Source: Montifringilla adamsi
Lineage: Eukaryota > Chordata > Aves > Passeriformes > Passeridae
Assembly (NCBI GenBank): GCA_017590115.1
Contig: JAGGNK010006335.1
Coordinates: forward strand, 434,001-498,000
Reading direction: 5' to 3'
DNA: 64,000 bases
Under the pieces are notes generated by a model. That model worked only from the letters and a program-made list of their open reading frames with translations. It had not been told where the DNA came from and did not search any database. Position numbers and translations under genes: made by a program. This document shows positions 53,807 through 64,000 of this stretch, piece by piece. Numbering within the stretch: position 1 is the stretch's first letter; each line of letters opens with the position of its first letter.

Positions 53807-53912
53807 CACCTGTACTAGAATTTGACTATCTCATCTGTGGAGACTGTGGCAAAGAATTCATGGACTCCTACCTTATGCAGCACTTTGATTGGGCAACATG
53901 TGATAATTGCAG
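53807..53912 (+). CDS. XPA: XPA zinc-finger exon (equivalent to mammalian exon 3)
   Basis: The acceptor is ...TTCCATTAG and the donor is AG|GTATTA. The first two bases complete a codon from an upstream exon not found here, and the last two (AG) begin an arginine codon finished by the next exon. All four zinc ligands are present (CGDC and CDNC). Compared with human the loop reads QHFDWAT instead of NHFDLPT, a conservative change near the second Cys pair. Confidence 0.97.
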
Positions 53913-56900
53913 GTATTACAAATAATCAGGAGAGAGAAACACTATTTTACATAAAGATTGCTGGCTATAAGTCAATGAGTTACAGTCATTTAAAGAGACT
54001 CTCAGCAAGAGAGACATATTTCAGTAGCTTGAAAAAAATGTAAATTAAATTTGACTGATACCCTGTGCAAGTTCCATTATGGAATTGAATCACAGATTGT
54101 CTCATAAGCCTGCCTTAGGATAGGGGACATCAGTGGATTTTCATACATTATGGAAATGGGATGTCATGAGAGCAGTTGGTGTGTTTGTCAGTGTGAAAAT
54201 TTATGTCTGGCTGCAGACTAGAGCCATTTGAAAACCTGATGCAACACAAATACCCGCTCTGAAGTGGAACAGGGATTAGGAGAGTGTTTGCGGTCCCAGT
54301 GTTTTAACTCAAGCGAAGTTGGTACTTTGGTCAGCATGGGCGTGCTGGAAGCACAGCAGCCAAAGGGCAGAGCCCCCATGGGAGGTTACTGGTTGGCCTG
54401 CGAGGTAAGCAGGAGTTTGACCTTTGGAGGAGAGCAAGCTCTTATCTTCTAACACAGAGAACGCTCCAAAAGCCATCAAGATAACCAGGGCAATGAAACC
54501 AACTGCAGCAGCCGGCTGCCCATGTGTGCAAGAATGAATTGGGTGAATGAAAAAAAAAAAGCAGGAGTTTGTTCTGGGAGCCTACCCATTTACTGCAGGG
54601 AGTGGTTAGCGATGTGCACGTGGTGTAGGCAATTCGCAGTCATATTGGAGGCAAAGTTCCGTATCAGAAGTTAGAGTGGGTAGAAAAAGGATGTTACAGA
54701 CAGGACTTGGAGCCTCTGGAGTCTTGGATCTAAGCTCTTGTAGCTGATGGCTGGAGTGTCCTTGGTGCATTAGCTGTAACTGTGAACTTTGAATTCTAGT
54801 GAACCTACATTTACAGCAGTACTTCCTTGATGACCGTTGTTAGCACTTAGTGTTTGGCAGATTGTTTGGCTCAAGCGATTCAAGTTGTACTTCAGTCAGG
54901 ATTGCGTAAATGTAATTTTTTCCATTAACTCATAAATGCTCCTGTGGTTACAGAGTTTTTCATTATCTATCTGGTAAAGGCTACAGTCTTTAAAGAGCCT
55001 TTATTTTATGGTTTCCCTGCCTACTGTCTTGCATTATAGAAAGAAGTGCGCTGTGTTGCTAATCAGTTTCTGAGATCTAGAAGCATATGGAGTGTGTATA
55101 TTCTCAGGTGATCTGACCTGTCTCACATTACACATTCTTTCTGTCTTGACCATGTGAGGCTCATGCTTCTGTCCTCTTGGATTGCATCTGAGTTAGGTGA
55201 ATACGTGAAGTTATTCATATTCATTTTCAGTTATTTCCTCTTGTAAGGAAATAGAAGAAAAGCCTTTCTAGAAGAGCAGACTTCTCAGTCTGTGTGCTGA
55301 AATTGGGGGAATTTTTAAACACTTAATTTCAGTAAATCTAGTCTGGCGTTTAGCTAGGCTGTTGGAATCCAAAGTTATTTGAATGCATAAAAAACTGAGG
55401 GTATTAGTGCTACCTGTATTTCAGGAATGTTAGAAGGGATGGGGACTTAGATGTTAATAACCTGTGGTTTTAGGGTGTAGCTTTCTCATCATTATTTTAC
55501 ATGTTGCAGAGATGTTGAAGATAAACATAAGCTCATAACAAGGACAGAAGCAAAAGAAGAGTATCTGCTTAAAGACTGTGACTTAGACAAGAGGGAACCA
55601 GTGCTCAGATTCATTGTGAAGAAAAACCCTCATAATTCTCGATGGGGTGAAATGAAACTTTATTTAAAACTACAGGTATAGAAACATACTGTGTTTCAGA
55701 CCTTTTTTAACCTTCATACAGCTTTGGTTGTCACTTGGTACCTGAATGGTTTTGTCAAAGTTAAGTGTGTTATGTATAGCTTGTTATAGTTAAATGGATG
55801 CAGTCCAAGTTGTGAAAATGTCTGGTTTTGAGAGCATTTTAACGATGTTCGTTGGGCAGAACTTTAGTGGGTTGCACAATTACAAGTCACAAAGCACATG
55901 GCCCTTCAGTTCTACTCTGAAGTGCGTGGGGCAGCTGCAGCTGTGTGTGGCCCTTTGTAGCTGTGTTCACAGCTTTGCCTGCAGAGGCAGCAGGAAAGGC
56001 AAGTGGATTTCCCAGGGCTCTTGTCATTTCTTATTTGGTACTTCATAGGCATCATACTGCTTTAGTAAAATATGGGCAAAATTAGAGCTGGGTTTAAGTT
56101 TTCTTAAGTTACATCCAGCTGATACTAAAGACCAGTGCTGACTCTTCCTGTGGAAGGGGTGCAGTCTTTTGTGAGTCAAGAGCAGAGACAGGTGGGAGGC
56201 AGAGGAAGATTGGTTGGTTTATGTGTGTGTAGGGAAAAATAAAATTTGTAAGTTAGAATAGTTTACTTTTATCGTTTCAGGGGAAAAAAAAAGGCATTTA
56301 TGTCCATCCTGTAGGTAATCAAGCGTTCACTTGAAGTCTGGGGTAGCGAAGAAGCATTGCAAGAAGCAAAGGAGCTCCGCCGTGATAGCAGAGAGAAGAT
56401 GAAACAGAAGAAGTTTGACAAGAAAGTTAAAGGTAAAGCATTAAAATTACATCCTTCAGTACCTGAAGGGAAGTACAGTTCTGTTTAAACTTGTGTCTGC
56501 ATCTGAATAAATTACTGAGAAAATACTCAGTGTGGTAAAATGGAGGTTTTCAGGACTGGGGGTGAGCCTGGAGCAGTCTAGCGTGACCTCATAGATGACT
56601 GTTTTGGGCAGTATTGCACTGCAGGGCTTGAGGTCCCTTGCAACTTGAATTCCCCTGTTACCCTGTGGACATGACGTGACAGAAATGAATTACAATGGTT
56701 CATTATAGTGTTTTTCAAATTTTTGGATATGACGCAGAATGTGCCATGGATTGCTTCTGATACTTTAGACTATTGGAAGACAGGGATTTTTGTAGCAGTG
56801 TGTTATAATTCTGTGATAGCCTTCAGGTGGAACGACTGTAATGAAAATGGGTTTTCCTGTTGTTCACAGTATTCCTAGCTGCTGTCTTTACCACAAATTG

Positions 56901-57942
56901 TTCTACAGATTTTTTTTCTCTGATAAATTATTATTTAGAGGAGTATTTCATGGGTGGAACCTTCTGTACCTCCTGTAGCATCCCTGCTTTGCTTTGGGGT
57001 GGTGTGTACAAGGGCAGAAAGCTCAAGCTGGCTGTACTAGGGTTGTCTGAAGGAGGCAGAACTTGGGATTGCACAAATAACCCCTGTCTGGGCCATTGAT
57101 GTTTTGCGCACAGAAGGTCTGGCAGCAGACTGTAGCCAAGATGCCAGAGTTCAGTGCAAGTACAGGCCTTAACGTGACAAAGTTTGCAGTCTGAATGGCT
57201 TGGCTCAAAATGTGACCACATTTTGCTGTTCAGTATTCTTGCCACCCACTTGCAACATCCGGATAATATCTTGGGCCCTGCTGCCAGCTTGTGCGCTCTA
57301 GAGAACCCGCAGATTTCACTGCGGATGCTGCAGAGGCAACTCATACTATTGGGCATAAAGCTCAGAGAATGCCAAGTCATTTGGGAGGCTTACTGTGACC
57401 TGAATGAAAATGACTCTTTCTTGGTCATGTAAAATAAATGAGGTGTTCTATAAAAACTTTTCCTTTACGTTCCACCGACCCCTTTTGGATATCTTTGAAT
57501 GGCTTTGTGTGAAAAGGCAGCAAGGAGCAAGTCTTTAGTCCAGATGGAAAATCTTTGCCTATGAGATCCCATGACAGTGTAGTTCTTGGCCTTTAAAATA
57601 TGCAAACAAGGTGAGGATTGCAAGGCAAGTCAGAGCTTGTTCTTGCAAGAGCAGATTCTATCCCAGACCTTGTGGGAGACGGGCGGCAAGCATATTGTCA
57701 TCTGTAGACCTCAGGAAGCTGGTTAGCTTGAGTTTCATTGACCACTGTTTAAGATTTATTAAAATCTTAACATTTTCTTGTGTTTCTTACCAGAACTCCG
57801 CCGTGCTGTGAGGAGTAGTTTGTGGAAGAAACAAGCCAGTGTCCACGAACATGAATATGGACCAGAAGAAAACATTGATGAGGATACTTATAAAAAGACA
57901 TGCACTGTATGTGGCCATGAATTAACTTATGAGAAGATGTAA
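53807..57942 (+). CDS. XPA: XPA, DNA damage-recognition and scaffold protein of nucleotide excision repair (5'-incomplete; four exons)
   Basis: XPA works in the nucleus in nucleotide excision repair. It verifies damaged DNA and bridges RPA, TFIIH and ERCC1-XPF. The coding parts are 53807-53912, 55510-55675, 56315-56432 and 57794-57942, lengths 106, 166, 118 and 149 bp, joined in phase through GT-AG introns of 1597, 639 and 1361 bp. The 178 encoded residues start at PVLEFDY and end at LTYEKM, exactly matching human residues 96-273 in length. Seen directly: a C4 zinc finger, Cys-x2-Cys-x17-Cys-x2-Cys (CGDC...CDNC, fragment residues 10-34), the basic DNA-binding core with [18 protein letters not shown], a Lys/Arg-rich helix ([18 protein letters not shown]) and the C-terminal CTVC tail. 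No frameshift or stop interrupts it. The upstream ~95 residues, which carry RPA32- and ERCC1-binding regions, are absent from the window, so the start codon is not given. Identification is very secure. Confidence 0.97.
55510..55675 (+). CDS. XPA: XPA DNA-binding core exon (equivalent to mammalian exon 4)
   Basis: The acceptor is ...CATGTTGCAG and the donor is CAG|GTATAG. It encodes the segment beginning [15 protein letters not shown] and ending KLYLKLQ, the central part of the DNA-binding domain. The conserved tryptophan (RWGEMK) that contacts DNA in XPA structures is intact. It ends in phase 0. Confidence 0.96.
56315..56432 (+). CDS. XPA: XPA basic-helix exon (equivalent to mammalian exon 5)
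   Basis: The acceptor is ...CATCCTGTAG and the donor is AAAG|GTAAAG. It encodes [34 protein letters not shown] sequence, the long basic helix that extends the DNA-binding domain. The last base (G) starts a glutamate codon completed by the final exon. Confidence 0.96.
56556..56675 (+). mobile_element. CR1 3'-end fragment inside XPA intron
   Basis: A short CR1 terminus lies in the intron between the third and fourth detected XPA exons. It contains a 'gcagggcttgaggtcccttgcaac' segment followed by 'ttcccctgttaccctgtgg', a degraded version of the usual CR1 end. Same strand as the gene, with no visible effect on splice sites. Confidence 0.55.
57794..57942 (+). CDS. XPA: XPA terminal coding exon (equivalent to mammalian exon 6)
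   Basis: The acceptor is ...TTTCTTACCAG. It encodes [14 protein letters not shown], an [13 protein letters not shown] stretch and the C-terminal [14 protein letters not shown], ending with TAA at 57940-57942. The C-terminal Cys-x2-Cys region is the part through which XPA contacts TFIIH. Length and order match the vertebrate protein to the last residue. Confidence 0.97.
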
Positions 57943-57998
57943 TGTTAACCAATTTTTAAATTTTACTTTGTTTTTAACAGTATTTTGTATTAAAGTCA

Positions 57999-58004
57999 AA
58001 TAAA
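57999..58004 (+). promoter_or_regulatory. XPA: XPA polyadenylation signal
   Basis: A canonical AATAAA lies 57 bases after the XPA stop codon in AT-rich sequence, implying a very short 3' UTR if used. A longer alternative 3' UTR with a downstream signal is possible. Confidence 0.75.
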
Positions 58005-58869
58005 TGCTAATCATGAACAAGCTGTTGCCAAATTCTATGAAGCATTATATTTTTCAGTTGCAAGAAGCTTTGTAAAGAATAATAGGCTTTGGCCTTTAAG
58101 CTAGATCTGAGGGTAGAATATAGCAACAGTTCAACAATTGGTTATCTTCTTGGTCAAAAGATAAGTTTGTATCATTGTACTTGATGCACTGATGAAATCA
58201 AGGTGAACTTCCCATGGCTTTTCTGCACCCATCAGGAGGAAGGCTCATTTTCTAACCATTGTGTAGTTTTCAGTTCCTGGTCATGGGCAGGCAGAGGGCT
58301 GATAGAGCAGCACTTCTGGTGGTGAGAGGCCATATGATGAAGGTTTTCCTTTGGTTCGGATACACAACTCCGTAAAGGAGAATTGTCTTTTAAAAGGAAA
58401 GCTGCCTGCTTCCTTGGGAGGTTCTGACATATATCTACTGTATTTTGCAGGATAGATCCTTAGGTGTATTCTCTACATCTTTTTTTTTTTCTTTTTTTTT
58501 TCTTCCCAACTTTTGAAGTACAGACCAAGGCAAGGGTCAAGATCTGTCCTTGGGGCAAGAGGGAAGTAGTATTCCATGATAGAGCTCTTTTAAATGCACT
58601 TGCATGATGTTTTCTTTCAGTAGAATGAATTTACTTAAAAGTTTAAATTATAAATTTTCATTCTTGCAGCTGTTGGGGAATGCATGTGGCAATTACTGAA
58701 GTAAAGGAACATACTCTGAAGCAAAGGATCATGTGTGGCTCTACATTTATTTACCATTGTAAATATGGCAGATTCCAGGGAAGTCTCTGGAGACTTCCTT
58801 TGTGAGTCTTGGCCATTGTGGCTGTGCAGAACAGAAATTTTCAATAAGAAAACTATTACATATTTGCCA
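58005..58869. other. XPA 3' flank, nothing identified
   Basis: No ORF with a domain. A T-rich tract lies at about 58480-58504. The sequence between the XPA poly(A) signal and the CR1 element is otherwise unremarkable. Confidence 0.55.
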
Positions 58870-61800
58870 GTACAGAAATGTGGGATGACTCCGATGGCTG
58901 GAGTGCTGCAATGATGGCCATAAGCTCTTCAGAAGGGACAGGTGGGCAAGCAGAGGCAGTGAGGTGGCTCTGTGCATTAAGGAGAGTTTTGACAGAGCTC
59001 AAGGGCAGTGATGATAAGGTTGGGTGCCAGTGGGTAAGGATAGGGGAAAGGCCAATGAAGCAGACATCCCAGGGGGAGTCTGTTACAGACCACCCAGACA
59101 GGATAAAGGGGCAAATGAAATGTTCTATAAGAAGCTGGCTGGTGTTTCACAATCACTAGCCCTTGTTCTTGTGAGAGACTTTAATTTGTGGGATGGGATG
59201 TCTGCTGAAAACATCAGCAGGGAAGAGGCGGCAATCTAGGAGGTTCCTGGAGTGTGTGGAACACAAAGGACAGCTGGCAAGTGAGCTGTCTCTTGGTTCT
59301 GGCCAGGACAGTTATTTTTGGCCATAGCCAGGAGAGGCGTAACCCAGACCTGGACGTTGTCCTGTACCACCTCACACCATACACAGGGGTGGGTGGGCAG
59401 AGGGGCGTCCTTTCCAGTCGGGGTAACATCGGGTTTCACGGGGTGGGCATTTGCTTGTGAATTGATCATCTCTCCTGTGCACCATATTAACAGCGATGTT
59501 GAGACTGTTCGTTTCTTACCTCATTGCTGTTCCCAGCATATTGTTGTTATCTCCATCCTTGATCTTTACCTTCTGTGCCTCTAATTCTCATCCACTTCCT
59601 ACTGGGAGGAGTTGAGCAAGTTGTACATGGTTTGGAGTGTTTCAGTAGAAATGCTAAATTGGGGGACACCATTCTTAAACTACAACATGAGCATATCAGG
59701 GGCAGTGGCCTTGTAGACCTGCCGTTTATGAACAGAGAAGGGCTGGTGGGACATGTGGTTGGAGGCTGTCTTGGGCACAGTGAAATGATAGTTTTCAACC
59801 CTTGGTAAGTAAGGAACAGGGTCGACAAAACCTCTGCCTTGGGTTTCTGGAGGGTGGGCCTTGGCCTATTCAGAACACTGGTTCAGAGAGTCCCTTGGGA
59901 TACAATCCTTAATAACAAAGGAATGACTGGCCATGCTTTAAAGAGGAAATCTTGAAAGGTGGAGAAGCAGACTGTCCCTATGTGCCGGAGGAAGACCACA
60001 GCCTGGTCTTCCTGTTCGTCCTGGCTGAAGAGGATGCTTCTGCTGTAACTCAGGGAAGAGGTTATGACCCTTGAAAGAAGGGGCAAACAACTCAAGAAGA
60101 GTACAAGGATGATGGTAGGTCATGTAGAGAGAAAATCAGAAAGATAAAAGCTCAGCTGGAACTCAATCTGGCCACCACTGTGAAATATAAAGTGTTTTTA
60201 TAAATACTTTAACATCAAAAGGAGGGTCTAGAAGAATCTCCATTAGTTATTGGATGCATGTGGGGGACATTGGCATTAAGGATAAGGAAAAGGTTGAGGT
60301 ACTAAATGCCTTCTTTGCCTCAGTCTTTAACAGAAAGACCAGTTATCCTTGGAGCAACCAGACCCTGAGCTGGTACACAGGGACAGGGAGCAGCACTGAC
60401 CTCCTGTAATCCAGGAGGAAGTAGTGACCGCTTAGTGAGCCATTAGACCCAAGTCCTTGGAACCAGATGGGATTCACCCATGGGGACTGAGGGAGCTGGC
60501 AGGAGAGCTCACTAAGCTGTTCTCATTGTCATCATTCCTGGATAAACAGGGAGGTCTGGGTTGACTGGGTTGGCCAGTGTGATGCCCATCTATAAGAAGG
60601 GATGGAAGGGGGATCTGGGGAGCTACAGGCCTGTCAGCCTCTGTAGTGGGATGGAATAGATCATCTTGAGTGTGACCACACAGCACATGCAGGAAAACCT
60701 GGGGATTGAGCCCAGCCAACATACTTTTGGGAAAGATAGGTCCTGCCTGACCAACCTGATCTCCTTTCATGACCAGGTGACCTGCCTAGAGGATGAGGGA
60801 AGGGCTGTGGATGTTGTCTGCCTGGAGTTCAGCAAAGCGTTTGACACCATCTCCCACAGCACACTCCTGGAAAAGCTGGCAGCCCACAGCTTGGACAGGA
60901 GCACTCTTTGCTGGGTTAGAAACTGGCTGCACAGTCACAGAGTGGAGGTGAATGGTGTCACATGCAACTGGGGGCTGGTCACCAGTGGTGTCCCTCAGGA
61001 ATCAGTATTTAGCCCAATCCTGTTTAAAATCTTTACTGATGATCTGTATGAGATCAACTGTACTCTCAGCATAATTCACTGATGACAGCAAACTGTGGGA
61101 GTGTTGACCTGCTGGAGGGCAGGAAGGCTCTGCAGAGGGATCTGGACAGGCTGGATCAATGGGCCAAGGCCCAAGGTGTGAGGTTCAATAAGGCCAAGTG
61201 TCAGGCTGGCTCACAACAACCCTGTGCAGGCTGGGGCAGGGTGACTGGAAAGAGGCCCAGTGGAAAAGAGCCTACGCGTGCTGGCCAGCATCCGTCTGAG
61301 AGTGTGCCCAGGTGTCCAAGGCCAATGGCATCCTGGCCTGTATCAGCAATACTGTGATCAGCCTGGCAATGCTGCTGCCACACCTTGAGATTAGTGTCCT
61401 CTTTGGGGTCCCAGTTCAGGAAGAACATTGAGGGTGCTTGAGTGAGCCCAGAGATGACTGATGGAGCTGGTGAAGAGCCCAGGAGCAGCTGAGGGAAGAG
61501 GGTTTGTTCAGCCTTGGAGAAAAGGCGGCTCAGAAGTGACCTTACCCTCCCTGCAACTCTCTGAAAGGGGGCTGTAGCCAGGTGGGGGTCAGTCTCTTCT
61601 TCCAGGCAACCAGTGATAGGATAAGAGGATATGTGGCCTCAAGTTGCACCAGGGGAGGTTTAGGTCAGACATCAGCAAGATTTCTTTACAGAAGGGGTGA
61701 CTGGACATTGTAACGGGCTTCTCAGGGATGTGGTAGAGTCACATCCTGTGCCTGGAGGTGTTAAAGACTGGACACAGCCATGCCATGGTTTAGTTGAACC

Positions 61801-61872
61801 GGTGATGTGCAGTCATAGGTTGGATTTGATGACCTCAGGTCTTTTCCAACCTAATTGACTCTGTGGTTTTTT
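58870..61872 (+). mobile_element. Long decayed CR1 LINE with ORF2 endonuclease and reverse transcriptase segments
   Basis: This is the most complete LINE in the window. The left part (58878-59281) matches the CR1 endonuclease in two frames, including GxCYRPPxQD and ALVLVxDFN motifs, and continues after an LTR insertion at about 59693-59810 (VDLPFMNREGLVG...GGCLGHSE). A linker with DKEKVEVLNAFFASVFN-like sequence lies near 60285-60335. The reverse transcriptase (60666-61090) shows CLEFSKAFDTISH, SGVPQESVFSPILF and, after a frame change, FTDD at 61075-61086 where active copies have FADD. A template-grip/thumb region follows, then the 3' UTR, ending with 'tttccaacctaattgactctgtgg' near 61870. 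Multiple stops and frameshifts make it inactive. It is 5'-truncated, because the ORF1 region is missing. Confidence 0.92.
59287..59687 (+). mobile_element. Solo LTR (ERVL-like) inserted into the CR1 element
   Basis: The 401-bp unit begins TGTCTCTTGG and ends TTAAACTACAACA. It is bounded by an identical 5-bp duplication TGAGC at 59282-59286 and 59688-59692. Its termini and its 3' segment (GGGAGGAGTTGAGC-like box before the end) resemble those of the solo LTR at 5758-6343, so the two belong to related families, but this copy is shorter and more diverged. It interrupts the CR1 endonuclease frame exactly at the duplication, and the frame is continuous across the site if the LTR and one duplication copy are ignored. 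No internal retroviral sequence is present. Confidence 0.85.
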
Positions 61873-62082
61873 TAGAGGAGACAAGATGCCTGGGAAGGGC
61901 ACATGATGCTTCCAATAATAGGTCTTCACTTTTTCAATGTTCTCCTCTGCAGCTATGCAGTAACCTGCCTGCCCACCAAGCACAGAAGGATTTAAGGCCT
62001 TGCAAGACCTAAGAAAGTGGCACAGGGACTTGGCTAGAGGAGGGAGGCAGGTCCCAGCAGGGCTTTTGGAGGTAGTTCTCCT

Positions 62083-62340
62083 TGTCATGGTTTCACAACC
62101 CAGTTCTTGGGTTCTTAAACTCCTCTCTGGGGCAGGTGGGGGTGGTCACTGACTACTGCCCTTGTGTGGATGTGCTGCAGCATCTGCCCCACCCCACAGC
62201 AAACACCACCAGCCCACACCCTCCTGACCTCCTGCAGCAGCACTTCCCCTTCCCAGAGGCCAAGAGGTGGCAAGGGAGAGGGAGAATTTCTACACTAGCA
62301 CCTCCTTGCACCTAGCAGCACATATGCTTGCCTTACATGG
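62083..62340. mobile_element. Possible LTR-like fragment (uncertain)
   Basis: The segment begins TGTCATGGTTT, a start used by several avian LTRs. It continues with a C-rich body with many TG/CA pairs in positions suggestive of decayed CpG, and reaches 'cttacatggctgcagg' near 62340. I could not find a matching CA end with an exact target duplication, so this stays tentative. Confidence 0.3.
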
Positions 62341-62406
62341 CTGCAGGTAGGGGAGCGTGTTAGACCAGCTGCAATGCACGGAGGTGAAAGGCTTGCGTGT
62401 TAGGTC

Positions 62407-62466
62407 AGGGTACCAGCACTGGGAAACAAAACTGCCAGGGTACCAGTGCTGGGAAACAAAACTGTT
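62407..62466. repeat. 30-bp tandem duplication
   Basis: Two adjacent 30-bp units (62407-62436 and 62437-62466) share CAGGGTACCAG and TGGGAAACAAAACTG and differ at three positions. A recent local slip duplication is the simplest origin. Confidence 0.85.
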
Positions 62467-62570
62467 TCATACCCCTCTGCATTTAACACCAGCATAACCC
62501 ACATGACTACTTTGCTTCAGTATCCCCCAAAGAGATCGGACAAACACTCTCAGCACCTGCTTCACCTTCA

Positions 62571-62576
62571 TTTATT
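62571..62576 (-). promoter_or_regulatory. Candidate minus-strand polyadenylation signal
   Basis: TTTATT on the plus strand reads AATAAA on the minus strand. If NCBP1 converges on XPA as in mammals, this would be a fitting end for its transcript, with the 3' UTR to the right. Single hexamers are common by chance, so the support is weak. Confidence 0.2.
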
Positions 62577-64000
62577 TTTGTCTTTATGTGTGCATTTTCT
62601 TCCAACCACACCACATTTCTACAGCATCTTTACACTATCCACCACTTCATATTTCAGCAGTTCCAAGTTTCTCCAGTTAGCTGCTGGTATCACTACATAA
62701 GCATTTCACTCTTTCCTACAGATCCAGCAAATTTCCCAGTCAAGTCAGCTGTACACCATTAAACCTAAAAGAAGGTGAAGGTGTCCAACAGACTCAAGAA
62801 ATGCAATCAAAGCCCATGCTCAAAGCTTGGCATGATTGGAAGTTAAATCAAATTTTGAAAGACATTGCTATTTGGCTTTAAAACACAGGATTACACTCAA
62901 GCATTTGCAACTGTATCCCCAGCATCAGTATTTGTCAAGGCTCAAAGAAAGTTACAGGTTTGCAAGTTCTAACTGCATTACCAGTTTTACAGAAGTCACA
63001 TTTATAGTCAGAACCCTCACCCTTAGTTAATATCAGAACTGATACTGACCCAAGCCAGTGAAAAAACTATTAAACTCCAATTAAAACCTTTAAAGTATTA
63101 AATGTTTCCTAAAAATAAACAAAAACAAGAAGAAACCCTATTTGATTACTCAAGAGCATTAACAGAGAAAGATCTGAAGCGTTAAGTCCGTGCATGACTG
63201 ACAAAATCCTTGCATAAAGCAAATTTACAACAAATAACAATACACCCTGAAAGAATGGCGGGAGGGGGAGGGAGGGAAAATCAGTAAATTCAGAAAGGGC
63301 AAGCAGAAAAAGTAGAAGTAACAGATCTAAGTCTATGAGGATATACAGGGTTGCTATAGGCCACACACAAAAATCAGATGAACAGTCAAAGCAAAATGTT
63401 CAATTTTTTACCCTCCTTGCTTATTCAGGAGGTCATTGGTCAATGTACAGATGAAATGCATTTCTAGGTATAATACCTAAAAAAATAATTTGTACAGGAA
63501 CAAAATTACTCAAAGCACGTAATTTCCTAAGCTAAAACTAAACAGCACTGGGTATGAAATTCTTTAAAACATTCACCTGTAAAATGAAGAGACCATAAAC
63601 AGCTTGGAAGCCCCCTGCATGCTGATGGACCTGAGCACCTAAGGCAGCATCTCTGCTGTTCGCCACTGCTCACTGTGGTACAGAACACTCTGGTTTGGCT
63701 CTTATGTACCTCATGTTACTGGCCTAACTCAAAACTAAGTCTGCTCTATTTTCAGTTGTGTTCTCAGTCTATGCCTCCTGTAATGTATCACTTAATTCGG
63801 CATTAAAACACTTCCTCATAACATGGGAGCAACGTGCTGCTGTCACGTTTTAAAGCGAGGGAAGCATAGCAGATGCAACAGCTGTTGCCAAGCCAGATGA
63901 GGTGAGAGCGCTTGGTTCATCCACTGTCACTAACAGAAAGATTTCTGACATCCTGCAGGCCTGCAGGTCCAGCCCAGCACAAATGTGACAGTCCAGTGAG

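Larger units (their letters stand above)
61873..64000. other. Downstream stretch without recognisable exon
   Basis: No coding exon is seen on either strand. In mammals the gene NCBP1 lies tail-to-tail with XPA, so its 3' UTR on the minus strand would be expected near here. A possible LTR-like segment (62083 to about 62340), a 30-bp tandem duplication (62407-62466), a TTTATT at 62571-62576 and a 16-bp palindrome (63952-63967) are described separately. From about 62570 onward the DNA is AT-rich and ORF-poor, compatible with a 3' UTR but not proving one. Confidence 0.5.

Noticed and set aside
53822..54043. 73-codon ORF overlapping the zinc-finger exon
   Set aside because: Wrong-frame shadow of the XPA exon running into the intron.
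1..64000. CRISPR arrays, tRNA or rRNA genes, operons, bacterial-type promoters
   Set aside because: The DNA is vertebrate nuclear sequence. No regularly spaced repeats and no tRNA B-box-like context were recognised.

Overview
The window looks like nuclear DNA from a bird, most likely a neognath and probably a songbird. Three things support this: many CR1 LINE 3' ends (the ATTCTATG-type tail), two solo LTRs of the avian ERVL-like type that begin TG and end AAACYACAACA, and an XPA gene whose coding exons are clearly vertebrate. Coding density is very low, and almost all other open reading frames are chance ORFs or CR1 fragments. In chicken this syntenic block is on the Z chromosome, so Z linkage is a reasonable inference that the sequence itself cannot prove.

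Layout. Positions 1 to about 51275 hold no gene I can recognise. This stretch is an AT-leaning gene desert with scattered CR1 fragments, homopolymer runs, a GAAA microsatellite, one complete solo LTR (5758-6343, perfect 5-bp target duplication) and a few AT-rich blocks that could be conserved non-coding DNA. In mammals the 5' side of XPA faces a large gene-poor interval leading to FOXE1, and this desert fits that arrangement. No forkhead coding sequence is present. A 16-base assembly gap lies at 51276-51291. It is followed by a GC- and CpG-rich block (about 51580-51895) that looks like a promoter island.

The one supported protein-coding gene is XPA, on the plus strand. Four coding exons (53807-53912, 55510-55675, 56315-56432, 57794-57942) join in frame with consensus splice sites. 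They encode 178 residues equivalent to human residues 96-273: the C4 zinc finger, the DNA-binding core and the Cys-x2-Cys C-terminal tail. A polyadenylation signal lies at 57999-58004. The first two coding exons (about 95 residues: the RPA32-binding N-terminus, the nuclear localisation region and the ERCC1-binding glycine motif) could not be found anywhere in the window. This is the most notable anomaly.

Downstream, 58870-61872 is a long, decayed CR1 element with endonuclease and reverse transcriptase segments. It is split by a 401-bp solo LTR (59287-59687) flanked by a perfect TGAGC target duplication, which gives a clean nested-insertion chronology. The last 2 kb (61873-64000) has no recognisable exon. 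In mammals XPA is followed tail-to-tail by NCBP1, so part of this tail could be the minus-strand NCBP1 3' UTR, but that is inference only.

I found no evidence of a novel multi-gene system. The most useful leads are the missing XPA 5' exons beside the gap and CpG island, the nested LTR in CR1, and several small palindromes and hairpins in putative conserved non-coding blocks.
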